Below, piece by piece: positions 7,589 through 16,900 of a stretch of DNA of 64,000 nucleotides. The notes under the pieces were generated by a model. The model did not search any database, was not told the origin of the DNA, and saw nothing but the letters and a program-made list of their open reading frames with translations. Each line of letters begins with the position of its first letter. Position 1 is the stretch's first letter. The DNA comes from an uncultured Desulfuromonas sp. (GTDB taxonomy: Bacteria; Desulfobacterota; Desulfuromonadia; Desulfuromonadales; Desulfuromonadaceae): NCBI RefSeq assembly GCF_963676955.1, contig NZ_OY781461.1:3404225-3468224 (forward strand), given 5' to 3'. The translations under genes were made by a program, and so were the position numbers.

Positions 7589-8950
7589 TTGGACTCTTTT
7601 AAGATGATGGATATTTCTGTTTTTCAGACCATTTTAGCAAGCATGGGAGAGGGTCTGGTTTTTGCTGATCAGGATGACACGATCCGCTTCATCAATGCCG
7701 CAGCCGAAAAGATCCGCGGTATCCGCGCGCACAAATTTCTTGGTCGACAACTTTTGGATATGCACACCCCGCGAGCCAGAGCGCCCCTATCCCAATTGTT
7801 AATCAAGTTGAAGAAAGGCGAACTCAATCATTCCACGCGTACGATTCGAGTGAAAAAAAAATTCTTTGAAAATACCTACTACCCAATCCGCAATAGCTCT
7901 GGAGTTTATACCGGCACTTTGATGGTCAGCCGAGATGTCACTGAAAAAAGCCAACTAAAAGATGAAAACGAGAAATTACGTCGCCAGCTTCTGGCCGGAG
8001 AGGGCCTTGCCGGAATGATGGGCAAAAGCGCTGCAATGAAAACCGTCTTCAAGACCATTTTGGCGACAGCCAAACTTGATTCTACCATGTTAATTACCGG
8101 CGAAAGTGGTACCGGCAAAGAACTGGTTGCCCGGGCGTTACATGAATTGAGCACCAGAAAAAACGGACCCATGATTAACATCAACTGTGCCGCGCTTCCA
8201 GAGAACCTCCTTGAGGCAGAACTCTTCGGCTATGAAAAAGGCTCGTTTACTGGAGCAGGTCAGGCGCGTTCTGGTAAATTTGAACAAGCCGATGGTGGCA
8301 CCCTCTTTCTGGATGAAATTGGCGAAATGTCCTTGTCCGCCCAAACAAAACTACTGCGGGTGTTACAAGAAAAGAAGGTGCAACGGATCGGGGGAGAAAA
8401 AGAGATCCGTATCAATGTTCGTATTGTTGCGGCCACCAACAGAGATTTGCGTGAAGAGATGGAAAAAGGCCATTTCAGAGAGGATTTGTTTTTCCGACTC
8501 AATGTCATACCGGTTCAACTACCACCGCTTCGGGAACGACGTGAAGATATTTTGCCGCTAGCCAATCTTTTTCTCGCTAAATTCTCCACCGCGATGCATA
8601 AACCCCTGAAAAAGATGCGTAAAGAAACCATCCAGGCACTTCTGCGCTACCCTTTCCCTGGCAACATCCGTGAACTTGAAAATGTTTTAGAACGCGCAGT
8701 AGCGCTTTGTCAGGATGGCGACCTCGCTCCTGAAGATTTACCGGATGAAATCACGCGGACCGCCGCCACTGTTTCACAGGGGGCAGCCCTTATGGACGAG
8801 GGACTGACAGTGACTATGCAACACCTAGAACAGCAGATCGTTAGCGACGCTATACGCCGAGCGAACGGCAGAAAAAATGAGGCGGCAAAGCTGTTAAAAA
8901 TATCGCGAAAAACATTGTGGGAAAAACTGAAAAAATGGCAAGAAGCGTAA
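7589..8950 (+). CDS. PAS-domain sigma-54-dependent transcriptional activator
   Basis: 453 aa. The start is a TTG at 7589 with GCGGAGGA 5 nt upstream; an ATG lies at 7604. Domains: PAS (about 10-125, no obvious cofactor-binding cysteine set), a short coiled linker, AAA+ domain (about 145-375) with Walker A GESGTGKE, Walker [13 protein letters not shown] and the sigma-54 contact loop written GSFTGA instead of the usual GAFTGA, then a Fis-type helix-turn-helix ([20 protein letters not shown]) at the C-terminus. It activates RNA polymerase containing sigma-54. The targets are probably nrfA (sigma-54 promoter at 9074) and perhaps its own region. The signal is not visible; nitrite or NO is an inference from context. 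Confidence 0.88.
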   Translation: MDSFKMMDISVFQTILASMGEGLVFADQDDTIRFINAAAEKIRGIRAHKFLGRQLLDMHTPRARAPLSQLLIKLKKGELNHSTRTIRVKKKFFENTYYPIRNSSGVYTGTLMVSRDVTEKSQLKDENEKLRRQLLAGEGLAGMMGKSAAMKTVFKTILATAKLDSTMLITGESGTGKELVARALHELSTRKNGPMININCAALPENLLEAELFGYEKGSFTGAGQARSGKFEQADGGTLFLDEIGEMSLSAQTKLLRVLQEKKVQRIGGEKEIRINVRIVAATNRDLREEMEKGHFREDLFFRLNVIPVQLPPLRERREDILPLANLFLAKFSTAMHKPLKKMRKETIQALLRYPFPGNIRELENVLERAVALCQDGDLAPEDLPDEITRTAATVSQGAALMDEGLTVTMQHLEQQIVSDAIRRANGRKNEAAKLLKISRKTLWEKLKKWQEA

Positions 8951-8977
8951 CGATCTCCACCCACCACGTTACGTTCT

Positions 8978-8993
8978 CGTAACATTCCACAAC
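8978..8993. promoter_or_regulatory. Upstream activator site of nrfA (GTTACG-N4-CGTAAC)
   Basis: GTTACGTTCTCGTAAC lies about 95 bp upstream of the -24 element at 9074, a normal distance for an enhancer-type site of a sigma-54 activator. A half-site CGTAACG overlaps the stop region of the activator gene at 8946-8952. Confidence 0.6.
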
Positions 8994-9073
8994 CAGCAAC
9001 AGACTCAACCTTTCCTCAACCGCAAGAAAAAAAACGTTTAATTTTCAACAACATTCCTTACCGACCTTAGTTT

Positions 9074-9089
9074 TGGCACGCCCTATGCC
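9074..9089 (+). promoter_or_regulatory. Sigma-54 (-24/-12) promoter of nrfA
   Basis: TGGCACGCCCTATGCC matches the consensus TGGCACG-N4-TTGC except for A in place of the first T of the -12 element. The expected transcript start is near 9099, giving a leader of about 78 nt before the ATG at 9177. Confidence 0.7.
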
Positions 9090-9176
9090 AGAGGGACCGA
9101 CAACAGAATCTAGCTGCACGTGGAGAGAACCACCACGTTTGCTGTCACCCTTGCCCATCAAGAAAGGTCCGGAAGC

Positions 9177-10715
9177 ATGCCTAAGAAACATTTTTTCAGT
9201 GCCAGATTACGCGTATCGCTATTCCTTTTGTTTCTGCTCTCTGCCATCATGATTGCTGTGAATGGCAACACAATAACGTCAGCCCATAATACTCGTGGAA
9301 TTCCAACAAAAGGCCTAACAACTATTGAGCTTGGGAAAACCTACCCAGCACAATATGAGTCTTGGAAAGCGACAGCCGAGCCAACGCCTGCGGACAAAAG
9401 TAAATATAAGCGTGGCTATGACACAGACGGCATCCTTTACAGCAAAATTGATGAGTACCCCTACTTGGCTTTGTTACTGAATGGCTGGGGGTACGGAGCT
9501 GAATTTACCGAACCACGTGGGCATGTGTACATGATTGAAGACCAAGTGGATATTGAGCCAACCCGTCTCAAAGCAGGAGGCTCGTGTTTAAGCTGTAAAA
9601 CACCATATGCCCAAGATTTGCAGACTGAATTGGGTGAGGACTACTTCAAAAAATCGTATGCTGAATTACGTGATGATATCCCGGCTCAAGACCAATTATT
9701 GGGAGTGACTTGTGTTGATTGTCATAACACGGACGATCTGTCTCTCAAAATCTCTCGCGGTTTTACTCTGGGCAAAGCCCTGCCCCAGATTGGAAAGCAA
9801 CCGTCCGATTTATCCAATCAGGATAAACGATCTCTAGTGTGTGCACAGTGTCACGTCACCTACACCATGCCGAAAAATGCGCAAATGAAGACAACAGATG
9901 TTCTTTTCCCATGGTCCGGGAGCCAGTGGGGAAACATCAGTGTTGAAAACATTATTGCCACGATCAAATCCGATCCCACCTATAAAGAGTGGACGCAAAG
10001 CGTGACGGGATTCAAACTCGGCTTTGTGCGTCACCCGGAGTTTGAATTTTTCTCCAAAGACAGTCCACACTGGCAAGCGGGTTTATCCTGTGCAGACTGC
10101 CACATGCCGAGTACAGATGCAGCGGACCAAACAATTTCCGACCATCGGATCATGAGTCCGTTAAAAAACGACCTAACAGCTTGTGCGGCCTGTCACACTG
10201 AAGAACCCAATAGCCTGCGGGAGATGGTTTTTGCCATTCAGGACAACACGGCAACGGCAATGATCAACACAGGCTACGCCCTGGCTGGGGTGGCAAAGCT
10301 TTTTGAGCTGGCTCATCACAGCTCCGCAGCAGGAACCATTACCACCACTTCTTTCTATCAGCAGGCAAAAGAGGCCTATGAACAGGCTTTTTACCGCTTG
10401 ATGTTTATCCAAAACGAAAACTCCACCGGATTTCACAACCCGCCGGAAGCTACTCGCATCCTGAACGATACCGAAAAGTACACAAATACTGCAGAACGCT
10501 TACTCCGTGAGGCCATCATCACATCAGGAATAACGATTCCAGAGATTGTTGATTTGGAGTTGGACCAGTACCTGTATAACCGTGGAAATAAGAAACTGAA
10601 CTTCAACCCCGACATGGAAATTGTACTGCCACAGACACCTCATTATCCCGATAGTCTGTCGGAAGAGCCCCATCAAATAAAACTTCCGTCTGCGAACGCT
10701 GCATTGCCACAGTAA
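9177..10715 (+). CDS. nrfA: Pentahaem ammonia-forming nitrite reductase NrfA
   Basis: 512 aa from ATG 9177 (CGGAAG 7 nt upstream); a GTG at 9120 is in frame but would put a polar extension before the signal peptide. The signal peptide covers about residues 8-32. Five haem sites follow: CLSCK (residues 137-141, the Lys-ligated active-site haem that defines NrfA), CVDCH, CAQCH, CADCH and CAACH. It reduces nitrite to ammonium with six electrons in the periplasm, and usually also accepts NO and hydroxylamine. No nrfH is adjacent; the NapC/NrfH-type protein at 27611 is one possible donor. It is controlled by the sigma-54 promoter and palindromic site upstream. Confidence 0.95.
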   Translation: MPKKHFFSARLRVSLFLLFLLSAIMIAVNGNTITSAHNTRGIPTKGLTTIELGKTYPAQYESWKATAEPTPADKSKYKRGYDTDGILYSKIDEYPYLALLLNGWGYGAEFTEPRGHVYMIEDQVDIEPTRLKAGGSCLSCKTPYAQDLQTELGEDYFKKSYAELRDDIPAQDQLLGVTCVDCHNTDDLSLKISRGFTLGKALPQIGKQPSDLSNQDKRSLVCAQCHVTYTMPKNAQMKTTDVLFPWSGSQWGNISVENIIATIKSDPTYKEWTQSVTGFKLGFVRHPEFEFFSKDSPHWQAGLSCADCHMPSTDAADQTISDHRIMSPLKNDLTACAACHTEEPNSLREMVFAIQDNTATAMINTGYALAGVAKLFELAHHSSAAGTITTTSFYQQAKEAYEQAFYRLMFIQNENSTGFHNPPEATRILNDTEKYTNTAERLLREAIITSGITIPEIVDLELDQYLYNRGNKKLNFNPDMEIVLPQTPHYPDSLSEEPHQIKLPSANAALPQ

Positions 10716-10743
10716 AAAAACTAAGACACCTAATTTTAGAAAA

Positions 10744-10771
10744 GGTATCCCCACGTCGTTGGGGATACCTC
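10744..10771. terminator. Hairpin after nrfA
   Basis: An 11-bp stem, AGGTATCCCCA at 10744-10754 and TGGGGATACCT at 10761-10771, with a 6-nt loop, 28 nt after the nrfA stop. There is no T-run on the plus strand, so it is a terminator-like or transcript-stabilising hairpin. Confidence 0.5.
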
Positions 10772-10856
10772 ACGAATTGACACGATTAGGTTTGGATATA
10801 AGATTCTTTGGGGAGAGTTTGAATAAACTGTCCGCCATCATCCATATGTAATTTTT

Positions 10857-10870
10857 TTGATTTGTATCAA
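10857..10870 (+). promoter_or_regulatory. FNR-type box of hcp, class II position
   Basis: TTGATTTGTATCAA is a perfect TTGAT-N4-ATCAA. Its centre is 29.5 nt before a -10-like CATAGT (10893-10898), which puts it at about -41.5 from a start near 10905. This is the class II activator position of FNR/CRP-family proteins. The same box and spacing recur before the operon starting at 21975. Confidence 0.7.
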
Positions 10871-10979
10871 TTTCTTCTTTTCCTATTTGCGTCATAGTGG
10901 CCTCAAGAAACGCCGATGACGGATAACACGTAACAACAAAACGTATCCTTAACACTCAATCAAACCAGGAGAGAATCAC

Positions 10980-12608
10980 ATGAGTATGTTTTGTTTTCAA
11001 TGTCAGGAAGCCGCGAAAGGAACCGGTTGCACCATCGCCGGCGTCTGCGGAAAAAAAGAGGACACCGCAGGACTGCAGGACCTATTAGTCTACAACTTGA
11101 AGGGTTTGGCCGTTGTCGCCGAAGAGGCAAAATCACAGAACAAACTGGATGAGTCCATCGGCTTGTTCATCTGCCAAGCCCTGTTTGCCACCATTACCAA
11201 CGCCAACTTTGACAACCAGCGCATCAAAGAACTCATCAAGGCCACCATTGCCAAGCGGGATGCCCTGAAACTGGCCATTGGCTTCAATAGTGATGCCAAC
11301 GTCACCAACTGGAACGGAACTGAATCCGAGTACGCTGCAAAAGCGGCGCAGGTCGGCGTCCTTTCACAGCCCAACGAAGACGTACGCTCATTGCGTGAAT
11401 TGCTCATTTACGGCCTGAAGGGCATGGCCGCCTACACGGATCATGCGGCCATGTTGGGTTTCCAGAACCGTGATATTTATGAATTCATGATTTCAGCACT
11501 GGCTGGCACGACACGCGAGCTGGGTGTCGAAGAAATGATTGGCCAAGTGCTTAAATGCGGAGAAGTGGCCGTGACAGCCATGGCCTTACTGGACGAAGCC
11601 AACACGTCAACCTATGGCAATCCGGAGATCACCAAGGTCAATATCGGGGTGCGCAACAACCCCGGCATTCTCATTTCCGGCCACGACCTTAAAGACATGG
11701 AAGAGCTGCTTAAGCAGACCGAAGGTACCGGCGTTGATGTCTATACGCACAGTGAGATGCTGCCGGCAAACTACTATCCAGAATTCAAGAAATACGATCA
11801 CTTTGTCGGTAACTATGGCAATGCCTGGTGGCAGCAGGACAAGGAGTTCACTTCTTTCAACGGACCGATTCTGATGACAACCAACTGCATCACTCCGGTC
11901 AAGGACGCCTACCGAGACCGGATCTACACCACCGGCATGGCCGGCTGGCCTGGAGTCACCCATATCGCGGAACGCCCTGATGGTGGCAACAAAGATTTCT
12001 CCGAGATCATCGAGAAAGCGAAAAGCTGTCCGGCTCCGGTGGAGATTGAAACCGGGGAAATTGTCGGAGGGTTTGCTCACGCCCAGGTCATGGCTCTGGC
12101 AGACAAAGTTGTTGACGCGGTTAAATCGGGAGCCATCAAGCGTTTTGTCGTCATGGCGGGATGTGATGGTCGCCATACCAGCCGCAGCTATTTTACCGAA
12201 GTTGCCCAAGAGCTACCACAAGACGCGGTTATCCTAACCGCCGGGTGTGCAAAATACCGTTACAACAAGCTTGATCTCGGGGATATTGGCGGCATTCCCC
12301 GTGTGCTTGATGCCGGTCAGTGCAATGACTCATACTCTCTGGCCTACATCGCACTGAAGCTTAAAGAGGTCTTCGAACTCGACGACATCAATGACCTGCC
12401 CATTTCCTATGACATCGCCTGGTATGAACAAAAAGCCGTCGTCGTGTTGCTGGCGCTGCTTCATCTCGGTGTGAAACACATCCGCCTCGGACCGACATTG
12501 CCAGCATTCCTGTCGCCCAATGTCGCCAAGGTGTTGGTCGAAAATTTTGATATCAAGCCGATCGGTGAAGTTAAAACCGATGTCGCCGCGATCATGGCTG
12601 GAAAATGA
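10980..12608 (+). CDS. hcp: Hybrid cluster protein (hydroxylamine/NO reductase)
   Basis: 542 aa, ATG 10980 with CAGGAGAG upstream. The N-terminal motif C-x2-C-x8-C-x5-C ([19 protein letters not shown], residues 5-23) is the version found in strict anaerobes and holds a [4Fe-4S] cluster. The hybrid-cluster ligands lie in the C-terminal half ([17 protein letters not shown]). Family members reduce hydroxylamine or NO and act as S-nitrosylases in nitrosative stress. There is no hcr reductase gene next to it. It has its own FNR-type promoter and a strong terminator, so it is monocistronic. Confidence 0.95.
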   Translation: MSMFCFQCQEAAKGTGCTIAGVCGKKEDTAGLQDLLVYNLKGLAVVAEEAKSQNKLDESIGLFICQALFATITNANFDNQRIKELIKATIAKRDALKLAIGFNSDANVTNWNGTESEYAAKAAQVGVLSQPNEDVRSLRELLIYGLKGMAAYTDHAAMLGFQNRDIYEFMISALAGTTRELGVEEMIGQVLKCGEVAVTAMALLDEANTSTYGNPEITKVNIGVRNNPGILISGHDLKDMEELLKQTEGTGVDVYTHSEMLPANYYPEFKKYDHFVGNYGNAWWQQDKEFTSFNGPILMTTNCITPVKDAYRDRIYTTGMAGWPGVTHIAERPDGGNKDFSEIIEKAKSCPAPVEIETGEIVGGFAHAQVMALADKVVDAVKSGAIKRFVVMAGCDGRHTSRSYFTEVAQELPQDAVILTAGCAKYRYNKLDLGDIGGIPRVLDAGQCNDSYSLAYIALKLKEVFELDDINDLPISYDIAWYEQKAVVVLLALLHLGVKHIRLGPTLPAFLSPNVAKVLVENFDIKPIGEVKTDVAAIMAGK

Positions 12609-12645
12609 AACTTAAGCTAGCCAATAGAACATAAAACTCTCACGA

Positions 12646-12675
12646 GCGGGCAGACAGGTACTGCCCGCTTTTTTT
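12646..12675 (+). terminator. Rho-independent terminator of hcp
   Basis: GCGGGCAG (12646-12653), a 7-nt loop, CTGCCCGC (12661-12668) and a run of seven T. Confidence 0.9.
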
Positions 12676-12710
12676 AAACACTAAGTGAATTATGATTCAC
12701 ATAGTGTTTA
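12675..12710. promoter_or_regulatory. Extended palindromic operator before the RND efflux operon
   Basis: A perfect 36-bp palindrome: outer arms TAAACACTA (12675-12683) and TAGTGTTTA (12702-12710), inner arms GTGAAT and ATTCAC with TATG at the centre. The inner core GTGAAT-N4-ATTCAC recurs at 33930 and, with one mismatch, at 23271 beside a TetR-family gene. It lies 52 bp before the adaptor gene and is probably the site of a TetR-type repressor. Confidence 0.7.
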
Positions 12711-12762
12711 ACTGCTTGTGCTTTTCTAAAACGATTAAATCACGCAAGAAAGAAAGGTCCAT

Positions 12763-13929
12763 ATGAAAAAAATGATCATTTCTGGTCTGATTGTTTGTGT
12801 TATAGGTGCCGCTGGTTTTATGGTCGTTCAAAAAAAACACCAACTGGCAAAGGCAACACAAATCACCCAGCGGCCAGTCGCCGTTAGAATGGCAGAAGTA
12901 AAACGCGGATCATTAATCCTGGGCCATTCCTACTTATCCGAAGTTGAAGCGGAACGAGTCTGCAAAGTTTCAAGTAGAGTCACATCGTCCATTGTCAAAA
13001 TTGCCGTTACAGAGGGAGATCAAGTTCATCAGGGACAACCCCTGATTCAACTCGATGATAGCGAATCAAAGGCCATTGTTGCTGAGACACAAGCTCAATT
13101 AAAAGAACGTCAGGCACAATTTACAGCATTGAAAACAACGCTGGAGTCGCAAAAAAAGAATCTGATTTTCTGGCAAAAGGAAGCAAAACGAGATCGTTAT
13201 CTGGCAGAACAAGGAGCAATCGCCAAAGCTCAGGCAGACGCCACCATTGACCGTTTAGATGAAACAAAGGGGCGCGTCAATGCAACAGAATATTCTCTCC
13301 AGGCTATAGAAGCACAAATAAGCGCCGCAGAGAAAAGGCTGAATCAAGCCTCTATCAGGTTATCATATGCGACACTAACAGCACCATTTGCGGGAGTGAT
13401 CAGAAATCGGATAGCTGACCCCGGCGACCTTGCGACTCCCGGCACCGTCCTTATGGAAGTGGAGGATGACAGTACTTCAAAGCTGGTTTTCACTGTCCCC
13501 CAAGATGAAACCCATTTGATCCATTGCGGAACCAGCGTTACGACCAAAGGGCTGCCAACCAGTACTAATCTCCACATTTCCAGAATCCATCCAGCATTAA
13601 ATCAAGACCGAACACTAACAGTAGAAGTCGACCTTCCCTCCGACCTTTCGATACGAGCAGGACGTTATCTTCCCGTGGACGTTGCCTTTGAGACTCTGGA
13701 AGATGTGCTGCTGGTGCCAGAAGGCTGTCTTATACCAATACCTCAGGGAAAAACCGCTGTGTTTATTGTCGAAGATGGTGTGACTCATCCTGTCGTTGTT
13801 CAATGTCTCGCCGTTAAGGATAACATGGCTGCGATAGAGGGAATTCCCGTTGGCACAAAAGTTGTGCAATCGACATTTTTAGGCTGGAACCGCCTTGCGG
13901 GTGGTGAACGGGTTGAGGTAGTGGAATGA
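12763..13929 (+). CDS. RND efflux periplasmic adaptor (membrane fusion protein)
   Basis: 388 aa, ATG with AGAAAGG upstream. An N-terminal membrane anchor or signal segment (about 5-22) is followed by the standard HlyD/AcrA layout: half barrel-sandwich, long alpha-helical hairpin (about 105-200, rich in Gln, Ala and Lys), second half lipoyl with LTAPFAGVIRNRIADPGDL near 207-225, then beta-barrel and membrane-proximal domains. There is no lipobox. It links the inner-membrane pump to the outer-membrane factor, here both encoded by the next gene, which it overlaps by 4 nt (ATGA). Control is probably by the palindromic operator upstream. Confidence 0.9.
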   Translation: MKKMIISGLIVCVIGAAGFMVVQKKHQLAKATQITQRPVAVRMAEVKRGSLILGHSYLSEVEAERVCKVSSRVTSSIVKIAVTEGDQVHQGQPLIQLDDSESKAIVAETQAQLKERQAQFTALKTTLESQKKNLIFWQKEAKRDRYLAEQGAIAKAQADATIDRLDETKGRVNATEYSLQAIEAQISAAEKRLNQASIRLSYATLTAPFAGVIRNRIADPGDLATPGTVLMEVEDDSTSKLVFTVPQDETHLIHCGTSVTTKGLPTSTNLHISRIHPALNQDRTLTVEVDLPSDLSIRAGRYLPVDVAFETLEDVLLVPEGCLIPIPQGKTAVFIVEDGVTHPVVVQCLAVKDNMAAIEGIPVGTKVVQSTFLGWNRLAGGERVEVVE

Positions 13930-16900
13930 GTCTGCCTGAATTTTCACTGAAAAGTCCATATATCATCATTGCTCTAGCTCTGATCATCTTCAGTCTCGGA
14001 AGTTTTGCTTTTTGGAAAGTGCCTACCGACCTGTTTCCCGAGACCGTTCCGCCACAGGTTACGATTGTGACCTATCAAGCTGGAGCAGCGGCTCGCGATG
14101 TCGCAAATAACATCACCCGGATCATCGAAAAAGAGTTGGCCAGCCTGTCGGGACTTAAAAGAATCGTTTCAACATCGCGCGATGAGGTTTCTTCTATCAA
14201 TGTCCAGTTCGTCTATGCAAAACCCATCGGCGAAGCTGTTGTTGATGTTGAGAATGCCATTTCCAGAATCCGCGGCACGTTACCACATGACATTTCAGAG
14301 CCCAGACTCTACCGCATTACTGACGCCACACGCGCTCTGGTTACCTTGGCCTTAAGTCCCGCCACAAACAGCCCTAAAAATCTGGCAGATATCAGACTGC
14401 TGGCAGAAAATGATTTAAAAGACCGCCTTCTCGCCATTTCAGGGATCGGAGATGTTCAGGTTTTCGGTGGAGATCGCCACGAAGTCGAAGTTCGCGTTAA
14501 TCGTAATGCTCTGGAGGCTCATGACCTGACTCTGAATCATGTCGTCAACCTGTTGGCGCGTCAAAATATCAGTGCGCCCGGTGGTACCGTTTATACAAAC
14601 AGCAAAGAGTATCAAATTCGCATCTCCGGTGAATTTGATCAACTGAGCGCGTTAAAAGATCTTTCTCTGCGAACACCTGAAGAAGGAACAATTTTCCTGC
14701 GCAATATTGCTTCGGTAAAACTCGCCAATGCTGATCGACGCAGTATCTATCACGGCAATGGCATAAATGCTGTTGCCGTCAATATACTCCGGCCAGAAAA
14801 AGGGAGAACCGTTGAAGCCATCAACAATTTGAAACACGCGCTGCCGGATATCCAGCGCAGCTACCCCGACATCAATTTCGCAATCACAGAGGACCAACAA
14901 CCCCTGATTGATCTTAATGTCAGCGGTATGCGCTCATCATTATGGCAAGCCGTCGTTCTGACCGTGCTGGTGATCTTTTTATTTCTGTCAAATATCCGAG
15001 CCGCAGGAGTTGTCAGTGTTGCAATCCCTCTTTCCTTCCTTTCAGCGATGGTGGTTCTCTGGTTCAGTCCCTATACCCTTAACATGGTCACATTGTCGGG
15101 ACTGATTATCGCTGTCGGAATGGTTGTCGATGCCTCCGTCGTCGTATTGGAAAATATCTACCGTCATCATCACAGCGATTGGGCCTTATCCCCTCAAGAT
15201 GCCGCAATTTTTGGCACCCGACAGGTTGCCGCTCCGATTACAGCCGGGATGTTGACAACGGTGGTCGTGTTACTGCCGGTTCTCTTTACCGGAGGGTATA
15301 CCGGCACCATCATGAAACCGCTCAATACCATGATTATTGCCACCCTAGTCGCATCACTGTTGATCTCATTGACGGTTATTCCAATTATGGCCTCCCGTCT
15401 CCTCAATCAAACAGAAGAGCGTGGCAAAACTCCATGCTTCCCCGGCAAGCAAATGACAACAATATTAGAAAGGCTGACCGCCTTTTATTTAAGCTTGGTC
15501 AAAACAGCCCTGAATCATCGGACCCTGGTGCTTGCACTAACGCTTGTTTTCTTGATTTTGACCATGCGCCTTGTAAAACCGCTCCTAGGTGAAGAACAGA
15601 TGCCACCCATGGACACTGGAATTGCAATTATTGAATTTGACACCGATTCCTCCTCGCCACCTGAACAAGTCGAGGCGGTCTTATCACGTATAGAAGAGAT
15701 GTTAAATAAAACAACCGAGGTCAAATCTATTTCGGCAATGGTTGGATCAGAGATTGATGCCATCAGTTTTGGTGGTGGCGGCAGCACAGCTCAATCTGGA
15801 AAAATAACCGTTAACTTATTGCCCCGAACAAAACGCCAAAGAACCATCTGGCAGATTGAGGAGAATTGGCGCCAACAGTTACGATTGATCGACGGCATCA
15901 AATCTTTTCGCGTTTCAGAATATGGCGCGACACCTGTCTCAACAACCAAAGCCCCTTTCAACGTCCTGCTCTCCGGTCCGGATACCAAGGTATTAGATCA
16001 TTTAGCTGAAAAGGTAATGCAACGGATGCGAAATATTCCAGGATTGCAGGATATGCGACGGACATGGCATCAGGACAAAATAGAACAGCAAATCATTGTA
16101 GATCCGGAACTCGCCCGTCTTTACGACACATCACCAGCCTCAGTGGCTAAAGATCTACGCACAGCAATCCAGGGCCAAGTCGCATCAACCATGGCTTTAG
16201 AGGGTTTTCTCGATATCCCAATCCGGGTCCGTTACCGTCCAGAACAGATCCAGAGTATCTCTCAACTCAAACAGGTCTCCATCCCAACCTGCTATGGATC
16301 AACTCCGTTGAGCAATATGGCCCAGATAGAAAAACGCTACGATCAGCCCTATATTACCCGGGAAAACCTCACCAACACGATTGACATTACCGGAGGAAAT
16401 AAAATTCTGACCATTGCTCAGGTGACACGTCTGGCTCAACAGCAGCTCCAGGATATTGAACTTCCCGCCGGCTATTCCATGGAAATGGCTGGTACAGTTC
16501 GCGACATGAATGAAAGTCAGCACGAACTGTGGCAAGCATTATTTATCGGACTGGTCCTGCTCTTCATCCTGCTGGTGGCACTATTCAAATCATTTATTCA
16601 TCCATGGACCATCATGCTCTCTATCCCGTTGGCCGCTGCAGGGGCCATGTGGGGATTGCTGGCGTTCAATAAACCCTTTTGCATGCCTGCTCTGATGGGA
16701 ATCATTCTGTTGGGAGGGACCATTGTCAACAATGCGATCCTGATGCTCGACTTCATTCTTGATGCACGACACTCGGGCACTCCAAAAGATGACGCCATAC
16801 TACAATCCGTAGAATTACGACTACGGCCAATTTTGATGACTGCAGTATCCACTGTCATCGGTTTTTCTCCGTTGATTTTTGAGATGGCGGTTGGACTTGA

